Shown here: positions 26,394 to 39,400 of the stretch, in pieces
How the letters are laid out: every line of letters starts with the position of its first letter
How positions within the stretch are numbered: the stretch's first letter is position 1
From: Schistosoma haematobium
Lineage: Eukaryota; Platyhelminthes; Trematoda; Strigeidida; Schistosomatidae
Assembly (NCBI RefSeq): GCF_000699445.3
Contig: NC_067200.1
Span: 1,550,001-1,614,000 of the forward strand
DNA length: 64,000 nucleotides
Direction: 5' to 3'
Notes under the pieces: model-generated
What the model saw: the letters and a program-made list of their open reading frames with translations, nothing else
Databases searched by the model: none
Told to the model about the DNA's origin: nothing
Translations under genes and position numbers: made by a program

Positions 26394-27524
26394 CTGTAAC
26401 AGTAAAACACAATAGGGAAAAGAAAATTATTAAGTCAATCAGCGATTCATATTCTTTATCTTATATTATTATGATTAGCGGCATTAAAATTATTAAATGA
26501 GATATGTTAGGAACGATGAGTACTTTTCTGTTTAGCCAGTCAAAATATAAAGGTAAACTGTAGTTGTAAACACAAAATACATTTTAATAAATGAATATTA
26601 GAACATTCAGAAGCCAAGTCATTACCTCAACTAAAAATGAACAAATCATAAAGTTATTTACCAAGTGATCACATCATGTAAGTGTAATACTTTAGAAAAT
26701 TTCTTTACGTTGTTCATTTATTTGGAAAAACTTAAAACTCAGCATCTAAAACGAATCATTACCAGGTGGATCCTACGCTACCAAGTGTCATATAAGAACA
26801 AGACCAGCATATAACACACTGAGCATGAAACAGACATTTCTGTAGCTAACTCAACTACACACACACAAAAATTCATTTCAGGCATTCAATGACAAAAGAT
26901 AATCAAGATTCGCATTAGAAGACACATTCACAGTTAAGTCCAAAGTGATGGCAAAAAAGAAAGAAGAGTGATTCCATGGGTATAGCTCGAAGTAAATAAG
27001 TGGTATTGGGTGTCTAATGTCATGGCAGTCAATTACATGAGGCGACCAAATACATCTCTGGATGGCGATTAAAATATAATGAACCAAAATAATAGTTTAC
27101 TAGATGTTACTTTCAGTGCGCATAACAGAGTTAATTTGTCATTACACACTGGTGAGCTCAAAAAAAAACAGTACGAAACCTTTTGAAAACGAACACAATA
27201 AATCACATAGCGTCTATTCACACATTAAGATTTTAAATGAAGACCGTTGGTCATGTAGGAAAACTCCGGCTAAAACAATCCGTAGTCAAAAACTAGATCA
27301 TATATGACCACACACCTACTTGTTGCGCAACCCGGGAAACACGCGCCTCAAATTGCCAATACCTACGTTACGTAACGATGTGAATCAAATGATTTTTTAG
27401 TCCTCACTTCTTGATGCTATACTCCAGGTATTTGTTAAAGCAGGATAAACATAGTTTATCAATTCTAATGTACAAGTCTCATTGTACAGTCATTCAGTAT
27501 CCACGTTATAAACATTCTTTACTT
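26394..27524. other. Upstream region of the XAB2-like gene, no gene seen
   Basis: AT-rich DNA that should contain the promoter. No TATA box position can be defended. Nothing resembling a coding exon was seen on either strand. Confidence 0.5.
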
Positions 27525-27879
27525 ACTTTACTTAACTTACGCCTGTTACTCCTAATGGAGCATTCTCCAACCCACTCTGTCCTAGGCCCTCTTTTCTAAT
27601 GCCATCCAATTCTTGTTCATTTTTTTCACGTCTATCTCCATTTCCCGGCGTAATGTGTTCTTTGGTCTTCCTCTCCTCCTTTGGCCTTGAGGATTCCATG
27701 TGAGGGCTTGTCTTGTGACGCAGTTGGGCGCTTTTCTCAATGTGTGTCCTATCCACTTCCAGCGTTTCTTCCTGATTTCTTCCTCCTCTCTAATCTGCTT
27801 TGTTCTCTCCCACAGTAGATTGTTGCTGATAGTGTCTGGCCAACGGATCTGAAGTACTTTGCGTAGACAACTGTTAATA

Positions 27880-27964
27880 TTTTGGTGGAGTTTTGTTCTC
27901 TGAGCTGGAGAACAAAACTCCACCAAAATCATCCACCTGGGCTACAAATCTTCTCCACCATCTC
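27880..27964. mobile_element. 85-bp hairpin insertion with 13-bp target duplication
   Basis: The sequence lies inside the minus-strand RTE copy and is flanked by two identical copies of ACAACTGTTAATA (27867-27879 and 27965-27977). Its first 49 bp form a perfect inverted repeat: 21-nt arms at 27880-27900 and 27908-27928, sharing TTTTGGTGGAGTTTTGTTCT, around a 7-nt loop. The uninterrupted RTE copy at about 35400-35440 lacks the insert, which confirms the target site. A longer relative is at 9277-9440. Confidence 0.8.
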
Positions 27965-28633
27965 ACAACTGTTAATAAACACCTGTATTTTCTGGATGAT
28001 GGATTTCATAGTTCTCCAGGTTTCTGCCCCATACAGCAGAACTGTGTTGACATTTTATATGTGAAAATTATATTTCAAATATTCTCAGCGATTGAAATAT
28101 AACTAATTCCAACGTTTCGTCCAGCTAACTTGTCTGGATTTCTTGTATTGAAAATCCTGACCTTGGTGTTGGTTGACAGTTGCTTTGAGTTCCAGATGTT
28201 CCTCAGTTGTAAATATGGTACTCTTGCTTTGCCGATCCGCGCCTTCACATCTGCATCAAATCCACCCTGTTCATCAATGATACTGCCCAGATATGTAAAG
28301 GTTTTTACATCTTAAATCTTCTCCGTCAATCGTGATTGGATTGGTGCATACTGTGCTGTATCGGAGAATCCTACTTTTCCCTTTGTGTATATTGAGACCT
28401 ACTGCTGCTAAGGCTGCTGCCACACTGTTCGTCTTCTCCTGCATTTGTTGTTGCGTTTGGGATGTAAGGGCCAGATCATCTGCGAAGTCTATATCGTCCA
28501 ACTGCATCCTAGATGTCCATTGTATCCCGCGTTTCCTTTCAGATGTTGATGTCTTCATGATCCAGTCGATCACCGGAAGAAAAAGAAAGGGTGAGAGTAA
28601 GCAACCTTGCCTAACACCGGTCTTCACTTCAAA

Positions 28634-31130
28634 GGGACTTTAACCTTCCTAGAGTCAACTTCGTGGAACACACGTATACTGGAGGTGACAACTCAATTGA
28701 AGCTCGGTTCTTCAACCTCATTGATGACTTGGGCTTATATGAAAATGTGAGGTCGGCAACTCGTTGGAGAAACAGTCAGACACCATCGCGGTTAGACTGT
28801 GTATTCACAAATGAAGAATTCCTAGTTGACAACCTCTCAATCTTGGCTCCTCTGGGAAAGAACGATCATGCCGTCATAGCCTTCAGTTTTGTCACCAAAA
28901 CTAAGCTAAGGTATCCCAACAATAACTTGCGTTGGAATTTTAAACGGCTGAATGTGCCAGCTCTACACGACTATTTACAACAGGTGGTTTGGGATGTTCA
29001 CCCCCAACTCGATGTGGACGGTCACTGGAACTTCTTACTGCACACGCTCTTATGTGCTACAAACCATTCAGTTCCTCAAACGGTTCCCAAAAGCTGTAAG
29101 CCACCTACAATAATCAAGAACCGTACCCTTCGCCTGCTAAGCCGTAAAAGACACTGTTGGGCGGAATACAAACGAACTGACAACGAAGGAGCCTATAGGC
29201 AATTCAAACATATCAGGAACATATGCACGAAGGCTATAAGAGAAGACAGGCTTCATTATCAGACAAAGCTTATGGACAAATTTGCCTCGAACCCTAGAAG
29301 CCTATTCCGTTATGCAGCCTCTCTTCGTCAAGCCAAAACAGGAGTTTCTCAACTGCTAGGTCTTAATGGCCCAACCAACAACGATGGTGACGCCGCAAAC
29401 CTTCTGGCGGCACACTACTCTCAAACATTTCAGCCGGCTGACATCAACTCTATTGACGACAGTTTCACCTGTAATTCCACAGGGCTTTCCGAAGTGGACC
29501 TAAGCGCTGACTTGGTGTTCCGGAAACTGCAGCACTTAAGACTAGATACTTCTCCTGGCCCGGATATGGTTCATTCTGCCATACTGAAGGAGGCAGCCTC
29601 AATCCTGGCAACGCCGCTTAGCGTGATGTTTTCACACTCGCTAAGCCAAGGCAAATTACCGGAAAATTGGAAGTTGGCTCACATCACACCAATTTTCAAA
29701 GGGGGTCGACGCAATGAACCTTCAAGTTATCGGCCTGTGGCTCTTCTGTCATTACCTTCAAAACTCATGGAGTCTCTGATATGCGATGGTTTAAACGATT
29801 ATCTACTGTCCTTAAACTTCTTCTCACCCCAACAGTATGGTTTCAGGAAGGGTTACTCTTGTATAACCAACCTGCTGACTGCGGTGGACAGATGGACAAG
29901 CATCCTCGATCGCAAGGGAAAGGTTGATATCATATACCTTGACTTCTCAAAAGCTTTTGATAAAGTTAACCACTTGTGTCTTATCAATGAGCTTAAACGA
30001 CTAGGTATCAAACCACCTCTAATCGATTGGCTTACTTCATACCTAGAAAATCGACACTTTAAGGTTAGGGTTAATTTCACTTTATCTCAGGCTATGGAAT
30101 GTCCTAGTGGGGTTCCCCAGGGCTCAGTATTAGGGCCTCTCCTCTTCTTGATCTACATAAACGATCTTCCTCAACAGGTAACGTCAGACTTACTACTTTT
30201 TGCCGATGACGTGAAACTTTGGAGAGAGATACGCAACCAAGACGATACACAGGCACTTCAGGAGGATCTGACTCGACTTCAAAGTTGGGCAGACGATAAC
30301 GGACTTACGTTTAACACTTCAAAGTGTAAAGTCGTCCATCTGCGACATGTCGCAAACTACAGTTACAACTTAGGAAACACCTCTCTAGTAGTATCCCAAG
30401 TCGAAAAAGATTTAGGAGTCCTGGTGCCCCATGATTTAAAGTCTTACGCTAATTGTGACAAAAATGCCTTCCGAGCTAACCTTGCACTGGTAACATTGAA
30501 GCGCATTTTTGGTCAGTTTGACGGAAGAACTTTCCACACAATCTTCAATAGTTTTATCCGTCCCCATTTAGAGTACGGAAATATAGTACTCCCCCCCTCA
30601 CTCCAAAAGGACAAGATCACTTTGGAGCGTATCCAACGGCGAGCCACGAAATCAGTTCGCGGACTCAAATCTAAGCCTTACGAAGAACGCCTCCATTCAC
30701 TAGACCTTTACCCATTAGAGTATAGGCGTCTTAGAGGTTATTTATTAATGGCTTATAGTATTCTTAACACTTCTGGACATCCTCTTAAACACCTACTCAA
30801 GCTTAGTTCGAATAATAACCTAAGGGGTAACACCCAGAAACTGGAAACTCAATATAGCAAGACGGGATGTAGACACAACTTCTACTCCTTAAGAGTTGTC
30901 AAAAGCTGGAATTCGCTGCCCGCTGCCCAGCTAGTCCAAGCGACTTCTCAGGAGTCCTTCAAGAGGCAACTTGACCTATTCTTAAGGACCAAAGACAGTA
31001 TCATACTATGATTTACCAATTTCTTCTCCTCTTTTATTGTTAACATACCTAGGTTCCTGCCTGGAGGATTTGGTGATCCCCTGCTACTAGACACGGAAGC
31101 CTGTTAAGCGAAAGCTTCTTCTATTCCGTC
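28634..31130 (+). mobile_element. CR1/Jockey-type LINE nested in RTE copy, open reverse transcriptase frame
   Basis: An uninterrupted frame runs from about 28636 to the TGA at 31009-31011 (about 790 codons). It starts with DFNLPRVNF, part of the apurinic endonuclease, and includes the EN C-terminal SRLDCVFTN and NDHAVI. The reverse transcriptase follows: FKGGRRNEPSSYRPVALLS, LDFSKAFDKVNH, PSGVPQGSVLGPLLF and the catalytic LLFADDVKL, then a C-terminal RPHLEYGNIVLPPSL region. This layout matches CR1/Jockey LINEs, which in schistosomes include SR1, SR3 and Perere-type families; I do not assign the family. The 5' end is truncated within EN, so the copy cannot move by itself. The lack of stops, compared with the several stops in both RTE copies beside it, points to a recent insertion. 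A short repeated CCATTTGAA lies at its 3' end (31135-31155). Confidence 0.88.
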
Positions 31131-32637
31131 CACAACCATTTGAACCATTTGAACTGTCCTCCATGCACGATTTTGCAGTGTAATACATCATATGAACTCT
31201 GTATGATATTGACTATCTTCTGAGGTACACCGTTGTGTCGAAGAAGCTTCCATAGTGTTGTTCTATCCATGCTGTCAAATGCCTTTTCGTAGTCAATGAA
31301 GTTGATATAGAGTGATGAATTCCATTCAACTGATTTGGTCTTTATACGATCTATGCTTAAGGAATGCTCCCTTTTGGTCACGAAGTTGGGCGTCTACGCA
31401 GTCCTTCATCTTGTTTAACAATACCCTGTTGAAGACTTTTCCTGGTATTGAGAGAAGAGTGATGCTCCTGTAGTTATTTCTTCGGTATTTTGATCAGAAG
31501 TCCTTCTTTTCAGTCTTTTGGTACCTGTTCCTCATCCCAAATCTTATTGAAGAGAATGTGGAGTATCCTTGCATTTACTGCTACGCCTGCTTTCAATGCC
31601 TCTGCTGGAATGTTGTCTGGTCCTGCTGCTTTGCCACTCTTGATTTGTCTGATGGCCATGCTGATTTCTTCAATTGTTGGTGAGCCGACATTGATTGGGA
31701 GGTTGGTGGGTGCTGCTTCGATGTTGGATGGGTTCAGTAGAGCTGGTCGATTCAAGAGTTCTTTGAAGTGTTCTACGCATCTGTTTCGTTGTTCATCAGT
31801 GTTAGTGATTACCTCGCCTTCCTAGCTTTTCACTGGTCGTTCTGGTTTGCGGCGATTTCCAGAGAGTTTCTTTGTCATGTCACACAGTTGTCTTATGTTT
31901 TCTTCTCTTGCAGCCTTTTCCATCGTCGTTGCTAAATTATCCACAAATTTACGTTTGTCGGTTCTGATGCACTTCTTCACTTGTTTGTTTACTACTGTGT
32001 ATTCAGTTTGTGCCTTGGATTTTTCTGCTCTTGTTCGGCTGATGTTGATTGCTGCTTTCTTGTTCCTCCTTTCTTGGATCTTATCCAGTGTATCAAGTGA
32101 TCCATTCCTTGTGATGGTGCTTCTTGTGACCCAGGACCTCATGACATGTTGAAGTGATTGCCTCTTTGATCCTATTCCAGTTGCTCTCCATAGTAGTTCC
32201 TTCTTTATTGAGTAGATAATGAAAGGCCTGGAACGTATTGGTGAGGACTATCTTAAACTTGTTGAGTTTGTCAGTATCCTGAAGAAAGGCCGTATTGAAC
32301 TTTTGTGATGTTGTCTGCCCCGTTGTGCAGTGCTTCTCGAGTTTCAATCTCATCTTGGTGATCGGTAAGTGATGATCTGATGCTGATCGAAATTCTAGGA
32401 ATAAGTATATTTACAAGCTTCTTTAGGGGCTTTTCACTGTATCGTGAAATCCTTTGGTGTAGATAATACGCATTCTTTTAAGGTGACTCTCTTGATCTTT
32501 ATCTATCTATTAGGATGACTGTTGAACACTATGTGATTTTCTTGAATCCATGTTAGAAACCGGTAAACATGTTATTGGTTTACAAGATATTCATGGTGTA
32601 ATCTTTCAGTATTTGTGCGAACTAATGATTCTTCTAA

Positions 32638-35600
32638 CTCCACCTGGAGCTCTTCTAGAGTTACTGCCGGTCCCAAGCCCGGGTAAAGGAGGAGGGTTGG
32701 GCATGGGGTTAGCGTCCCCATCCCGTAGAAAACTAACTCGCTAAAAAACGCTTACCCGAAAAAATAATCCAAACCATTCAAACTCTACCCTGGGAGTTAG
32801 AAGGTCTTCATTTAGAAGAATTATGACGCTTCATGGTGAAAGCCGAGTTCCTTCGGAAGCCACGAGGCCGATGCCCCTTCTAACAACCAGAGCAAAAATT
32901 TTTATAGGTACATGGAACGTTCGAACAATGTGGGAAACCGGGAAGACCAGTCAAATAGCAATGGAAATGAGGAGATACAACTTAGCAGTACTGGGAATCA
33001 GCGAAACCCACTGGACCCAAGCTGGACAGAAAAGGCTAGCTACGGGAGAGATGCTGCTATACTCCGGTCACGAAGAGGACAATGCTCCACACACTCAGGG
33101 AGTCGCTCTTATGCTGTCCAAAGTAGCACGAAATGCACTTGTAGGATGGGAATCTCACGGATACAGAATCATCAAAGCATCATTCAAAACAAAGAAGGAG
33201 GGGATCTTAATGAATATTATCCAATGTTATGCACCCACAAATGATAGCAACGACGACATTAAAGATCAGTTCTACGAGCGGCTGTAGTCAGTCATTGAGA
33301 AATGCCCAAGGAAGGACCTAACTATTCTGATGGGAGATCTAAATGCCAAAGTCGGAATAGACAACATTGGATATGGAGATATCATTGGACGACATGGACT
33401 GGGAGAAACAAACGAAAATGGAGAAAGATTTGCAAATCTATGTGCATTCAACAAATTTGTCATAGGAGGCACAATATTTCCACACAAGCGTATACACAAG
33501 GCTACATGGATCTCACCGGACCACACTACAGAGAACCAAATAGATCATATTTGCATCAACAAAACATTCAGAAGGACAATGGAAGATGTGAGAATCAGGA
33601 GAGGTGCTGACGTAGCTTCAGATCACCACCTAGTTGTGACCAATTTAAAACTGAAGCTAAAAAAGAACTGGACAAGTGGACAAACAGCACTACAAAGGTT
33701 CAATACAGCCTTCCTTCGAGATACTGACAAACTCAATGAATTCAAGATAGCTCTCAACAACAGGTTCCAAGCCTTACAAGATCTACTGAAAGAAGAAGAA
33801 ACTAGTATGGAAGACAACTGGAAATGCATCAAGGAAGCATTAATTTCAACGTGTCAAGAGGTTCTGGGTCTAAAGAAATACCATCATAAGGAATGGATCT
33901 CTACAGAAACACTGGACAAGATCAAAGAAAGGAAGAACAAGAAGGCAGAAATAAACAACAGCCGAACACGAGCAGAGAAAGTCCAAGCACAAGCTGAATA
34001 CATAGAAGCAAACAAACAAGTGAAGAGGATCATTAGAGCCGACAAGAAGAAATACGTGGAAGAACTAGCAACGACGGCAGAAAAAGCTGCTAGCGAAGGA
34101 AATGTGAAACAGCTTCACGATACAACGAAGAAACTAGCAGGGAAATACAGCACCGGAACAGATGGGTAGAATACTTTGAGGAACTCCTGAATAGGCCGGC
34201 TCCAATGAATCCACCGGACATCGAAGCGGCGCACACAGATCTTCCCATAGACGTCAACCCAACAACGACGGAAGAAATCAGAATGGCCGTCAGACAAATC
34301 AAGAACGGGAAAGCAGCGGGACCGGACATCATACCAGCTGAAGCACTGAAATCAGACGTCGAAGCAACTACAAACATGCTTTATCTTCTATTCAAAAAGA
34401 TTTGGGAGGAGGAACAAGTGCCAATGGACTGGAAAGAAGGACACCTCGTCATGATTCCAAAGAAAGGAGATCTGAGCAAATGTGAAAACTATAGAGGCAT
34501 TACACTGTTGTCAATACCAGGGAAGATCTTCAACAGAGTGTTGCTGAACCGGATGAAAGATGCAGTAGACGCCCAACTTCGAGATCAACAAGCTGGATTC
34601 CGTAACGATCGATCATGCACAGACCAAATTGCAACACTACGGATCATCATCGAACAATCAGTTGAGTGAAACTCATCACTATACATCAATTTCACTGATT
34701 ATGAAAAAGCATTTGACAGTGTAGATACTAGGACATTATGGAAACTTCTTCGACACTACGGAGTTCCTGTGAAGATTGTCAACATTATCCGGAACTCATA
34801 CGACGGACTACAGTGCAAAGTCGTGCATGGAGGACAGCTGACAGATGCATTCCAAGTAAGGACCGGAGTCAGACAAGACTGTTAACTCTCTCCCTTCCTC
34901 TTTCTTCTGGTGGTCGACTGGATTATGAGGACCTTGACATCTGAAGGAAAACACGGAATACAATGGACAGCTCAGAACCAATTAGACGATTTGGACTTCG
35001 CAGATGACCTAGCCCTCCTATCGCATACACACGAACAAATGCAGACAAAGACAGCCAGTGTAGCAGCAGTCTCTGAATCAGTAGGCCTCAGCATAAACAA
35101 AGGGAAAACCAAAGTTCTCAAATTCAAAGCGGAAAACAACAATCCAATTACTCTTGATGGCGAAACTCTGGAAAATGTAGAGTCCTTCACATACCTAGGA
35201 AGCATCGTCGATGAACAAGGAGGTTCGGATGCAGACGTAAAGGCAAGGATTGGCAAAGCAAGGACAGCATTCCTACAGTTAAAGAACATATGGAACTCAA
35301 AACAACTTTCAACCAATATCAAAGTGAGAATCTTCAATACAAACGTCAAAGCAGTTCTACTGTATGGAGCTGAAAGTTCGAGAACTACAACAACCACCAT
35401 CAAGAAGGTACAAGTATTAATAAATAGCTGTCTACGCAAGATACTCAACATCCATTGGCCGGATACCATCAGCAATAGCCTTCTGTTTGAGAGAACAAAC
35501 CAACTTCCAGCTGAAGAAGAAATTAGAAAAAGACGATGGAAATGGATAGGATATACGTTACGCAAATCATCAAACTGCATCACGAGGCAAGCCCTAACTT

Positions 35601-35790
35601 GTAATCGTGAAGGGAAGCGGAAAAGTGGAAGGTCAAAGAACACATTACGTCGGATAATAGAAGCAGATATGAAAATGATGAATAACAACTAGAAGGAGTT
35701 AGAAAGGATTGCCCAGGACAGGATTGGATGGAGAATGCTGGTGAGCGGCCTATGCTTCTTCACGAGAAGTAACAGGCGTAAGTAAGTAAG
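32638..35790 (+). mobile_element. RTE-clade LINE, near full length, inactivated by stops and a frameshift
   Basis: The frame at 32823-34169 encodes an apurinic-type endonuclease: GTWNVRTMWETGKT, LGISETHW, GDLNAKVG and ASDHHLVV. It is interrupted by a single in-frame TAG at 33285-33287. A frameshift between about 34140 and 34205 moves the reverse transcriptase into another frame, where TGA at 34667-34669 and TAA at 34883-34885 are further breaks. RT motifs are [36 protein letters not shown] and VLLYGAES; the frame ends at 35692. The 3' end at about 35775 is a (GTAA)n run, the simple-repeat tail expected for RTE. The 5' untranslated part begins near 32638 with a segment repeated alone elsewhere in the window. 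The copy is head to head with the minus-strand RTE copy that ends near 32395. Confidence 0.88.
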
Positions 35791-35885
35791 TAATGATTCT
35801 TCTGTACTGGACTGCCCTCTGAATACAACGTAGATCGCTAACGCAGGTGATCGGAGTCAAGTCGTTGGTGGCCTACCCGCGTTAG

Positions 35886-36440
35886 ACAGGATATATGTTA
35901 CGAACCAGCTAACTTCGAGGTAATAATTCGCGGTCAGAACCCAACGTATCCCGATAGTATGGCTGGTTTGATGACTGAGCAACATAAACGACGTTATTAC
36001 ATAAATATATAAGCATGAACGTGTGGAGATAGGCCTGACAAGACCATTTTTTAAATAGTTTTTAATATTATTTGTATTTATTTTTTCAATCTTTCACTGT
36101 CTGTATATTTTATCATTAAATGGTTGTACCTGTTGTTTTAGTCAATGACCTTGAACATACTTTTCCGTTGTGCAACTACATAGCCTGACATACCGTTGGT
36201 GGCTAACAAATACACTGCTTCTCATACATTCCTCGTCCTATCTTCATTTGTGATTGAGTTAACTGGAGTCTAAATCAAATACTATCTACATTCATAGACT
36301 GTAATTGGAATATATCACATTCTACGTTGGATTATATCACTGGAGAGTTCTTCAACCCTATCAGAATCACCAAGCATTTATAATTGTGGATTTACAATAC
36401 TGGACCTAATCAGAACACGCAACATTTGGTCAGTTTAAGT
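35886..36440 (+). repeat. Possible LTR
   Basis: A block starts with TGTTACGAACCAGCTAACTT, a start seen in gypsy-type LTRs, and lies just beside the retroelement-derived region to its right. The right boundary and a second LTR were not located, so this is a weak call. Confidence 0.3.
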
Positions 36441-36459
36441 AACGTTCCAAATTTTTATT

Positions 36460-39400
36460 GTATTTGTAACAATTAACTGGTATATATTAATATTACTATT
36501 GATCTTTGGTAACTTTGCTGATATTTTTCGCGTTCATATCTATCTGGTCCGCCACAAGCGCGTACAATGAACGGATTGCCACCACCACCATATGGGCCAG
36601 GACATGGAGTGATTTTAATTGATGCTCGTTGGTTGTTCTTCAAATTGACGAGGATTTTAGAACTGTTCGACATCCAGTGACACAAATGTCGTATCATTTA
36701 TCTAGATCCTAGTGATGTTTCATTGTCTATACAACAAATTCCAAATACAATACGGTCATTTGTGCTCGAAAAGTTCTACTTGCTATATATTGCACTATTT
36801 CGGGAATTCTTGACTAGCAAAACAATTCGAGTACTTCTGATTGTCATACATTTTTAGTCATTTTTACAGTATTCCAATTTCAGCACTGGTGATACTGATT
36901 GGTTTGTTGTTCTACTGGAGATGGCATTAAAACTTTTTGTAAATTTGTTTTGGAATTGCGTCCATACTGTCCATAGATAATTAACTTTTTCTGGGTGATA
37001 TCTTGGATATTATGAAGAGTGCTTCTGAACTATGCACTTAGTTCAGTGATTTGGGAAGTTGCTTAACCGGTCCTGTTCATTTTCTTTGTGAAAATAATGC
37101 ATGGTGTTTGCAGTACATTTTCCTGGATGCAAGTTCACGACCAACAGCACATTTGATGATATTGCTTGTTTCGTTAGAGGGGCAGTGGAAGAGAACGTCC
37201 AGGAGTAATGTGGGTCTGATTTTAACTCATCTTGATTATCCTTTAAAATCTGGAGATACAACTCTGTCGGTAATTATAGCAAGGATTCATGAATGAATTC
37301 TTGTTATGTAATTGATGTATTTGAACGTTCCCTAAGGGTGCAAATTACCGATTTCGGCGGGTAGATTTGTGCTTTGTCGTAACGCCTCGGATCGTGATGA
37401 TAAATTTAGTTCGTATTAACTTACGCGGTAGTATAGACACAACTGTGTCAAGCCGAATATCTCTGAAGGTTGACAAGTTGAAAACCCACATTACTATATT
37501 TAGAAAAATATTTTGACCGTCAACATTCGTCGTTTTGTCTTCAGATTGTTTCTCAATACTACTAACTAAAATTAGATTCACAGCCTACATAGTCAGGGCA
37601 ATTTTTCAATTGTAGATATGTCCCCAGTGGAACCAAATCAAAAATCTAGAGAAGATTTGCATGAAGAGCTATCTGAATTCACATTCTGTACCATTTCGCA
37701 AACTTTGTGTGCTTACTGCTTTTAATATAACCTCAATAACCACGATGTGACGTAATGTGGTTTATGTTTAATCAAAGTCAATGAATTCCAATAGATAGAG
37801 ATAGATTGATGTATTTTCAGCTTTTCGTTTTCAGATCCTAAACTGCCATCTAGAAACCGTGGAGTATTGATTAGTATGATGTGTGGATATCGACTTGCTA
37901 GACACGCACAAAGAAGCCAAATTATTGGATCTCACAGTTAAGTCGAGCTAATCGTTGACTTTATTGTGCTCTTGAGCTGGTACCTCTACATTAGGCAGCC
38001 CAAGCTCGTGCGGCCTTTATTGCTTCGGAGTTTGATTTTACAGACGTATCCCACAATTTCCGACATTCGGTACTACCTGTTTGTTATTCGCGCTATTGAT
38101 ATTTCCCTTTCAGAACTTCTGTTTATAGATTGCTCATCACCAACTATACTTCTAGGTCTATAATGATTATTTTGTTTACACCTGAGGCTTTATCAGTGAT
38201 GAAGCCCAATATCTCTTCACAATCTGTCAGTTCTTTTGTCTCGTCTCTTGGTTGTTAATAATGTGTCAAAAGTTTCAGCTTTGTTCGGAGGCTCAAAATC
38301 CTCAAGCATTAGGAGAAGCGCCGTGAAGCACGATGTCTTGCATAATCACCATGATTGTAATTATTTGATGTTTGAATTATTTGAATTGTAGTATGAACTA
38401 AGAATCCCGAAAATAACATATATGACTCAAGAAGTACTAGACGCACACGAACGAATGCATTGTATTTAGAATTCGAAATCAAGCATTCAACAAGTACAAA
38501 GAAATCATCAGTTTATTCAAGCACCACACCCACCATGGCTTAAATTAGGGTCTACCTGTCTATAATCGATTGCACGTCTTCTTCTTAAGTTCATCCTGTG
38601 TCTGTCCGACATTATATTGGGTAAAAACTCGATATTATCTAGAATGTGCTCATTAGTATTGGAATTACCAACCAAAATCGAAACAGACTCACCTAGAATT
38701 GTATACAATCAGCATGTCGGTTTCGCACTGAAATCATTAATATCTAGAATTTAAACCACAGATTTTTCAACAATATCCTCCACCACGAAATAATGTTGGA
38801 TCATTATACACCCAAGTTATGAATGATGTGGTTTTACTTAAAACATATTCCTCACATTGGTCAAGCAAACATTAGAAGTGACTTTGCGATTAGAATAAAG
38901 AGCAGTTGATATGAAATCATCCGAATTGTAATCAAAACAGAGCTCATTTAGTACTTGTGCTTCGGATTGAACAAGTTTCGCACAAGAAACAAGTGCATTA
39001 TGAGAACAAATAATATTTGATAGAACATCACGATTTGATTCTTCTGAAATAGTTTCCACGAACTGCATTGCAAATCCTTAATGAATTATCTGCATAGCCT
39101 TGAGTATGCACTGAGTTGGGATGACGTGTTAATGTAGTGAAATTTTTTATATCCTCAGGAATCACTTTACAAAATCTTCCTTTATTGCGTTTGAAATTTG
39201 TATACTTAACATAGTCTATCAGCAGCTCCTTGAGGGTTGTATATGGAAGCGAGATAGGTTTTTCCGGCATAGCCAGAGCTCTTAATAAGCTATATGCCTC
39301 TTTTCAGATGAAAGTAAAGAAATGTGCCACAATATTAATATCCTCATCATCTTCCTTGGTCATAGCCCAGATTCCGAACCTTTCAAAGTAATCATCAAAA

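Larger units (their letters stand above)
27525..32395 (-). mobile_element. RTE-clade LINE copy, 5'-truncated, broken by two later insertions
   Basis: On the minus strand this carries the C-terminal end of an endonuclease (ending SDHHLPITK near 32390), a linker, and a reverse transcriptase with NFIDYEKAFDSMDRTTLWKL (about 31280), TGVRQGCLLSPFLF (about 28610) and [15 protein letters not shown] (about 28500). A C-terminal [14 protein letters not shown] ... RRKNTLRRE-like segment follows, and the 3' end at 27525 has a CTTA/TAAG-type tail. This matches the EN-RT plan of RTE elements such as schistosome SR2. The copy begins inside EN, a normal 5' truncation. A CR1/Jockey-type element is inserted at about 28634-31130, between the QLTDAFQV-equivalent region and TGVRQG. 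An 85-bp hairpin sequence is inserted at 27880-27964. The reading frame contains several breaks, so it is inactive. Confidence 0.85.

Noticed and set aside
31490..32152. Plus-strand open frames at 31490-31825 and 31847-32152, and minus frame 34972-35688
   Set aside because: They are antisense shadows of RTE reverse-transcriptase sequence.
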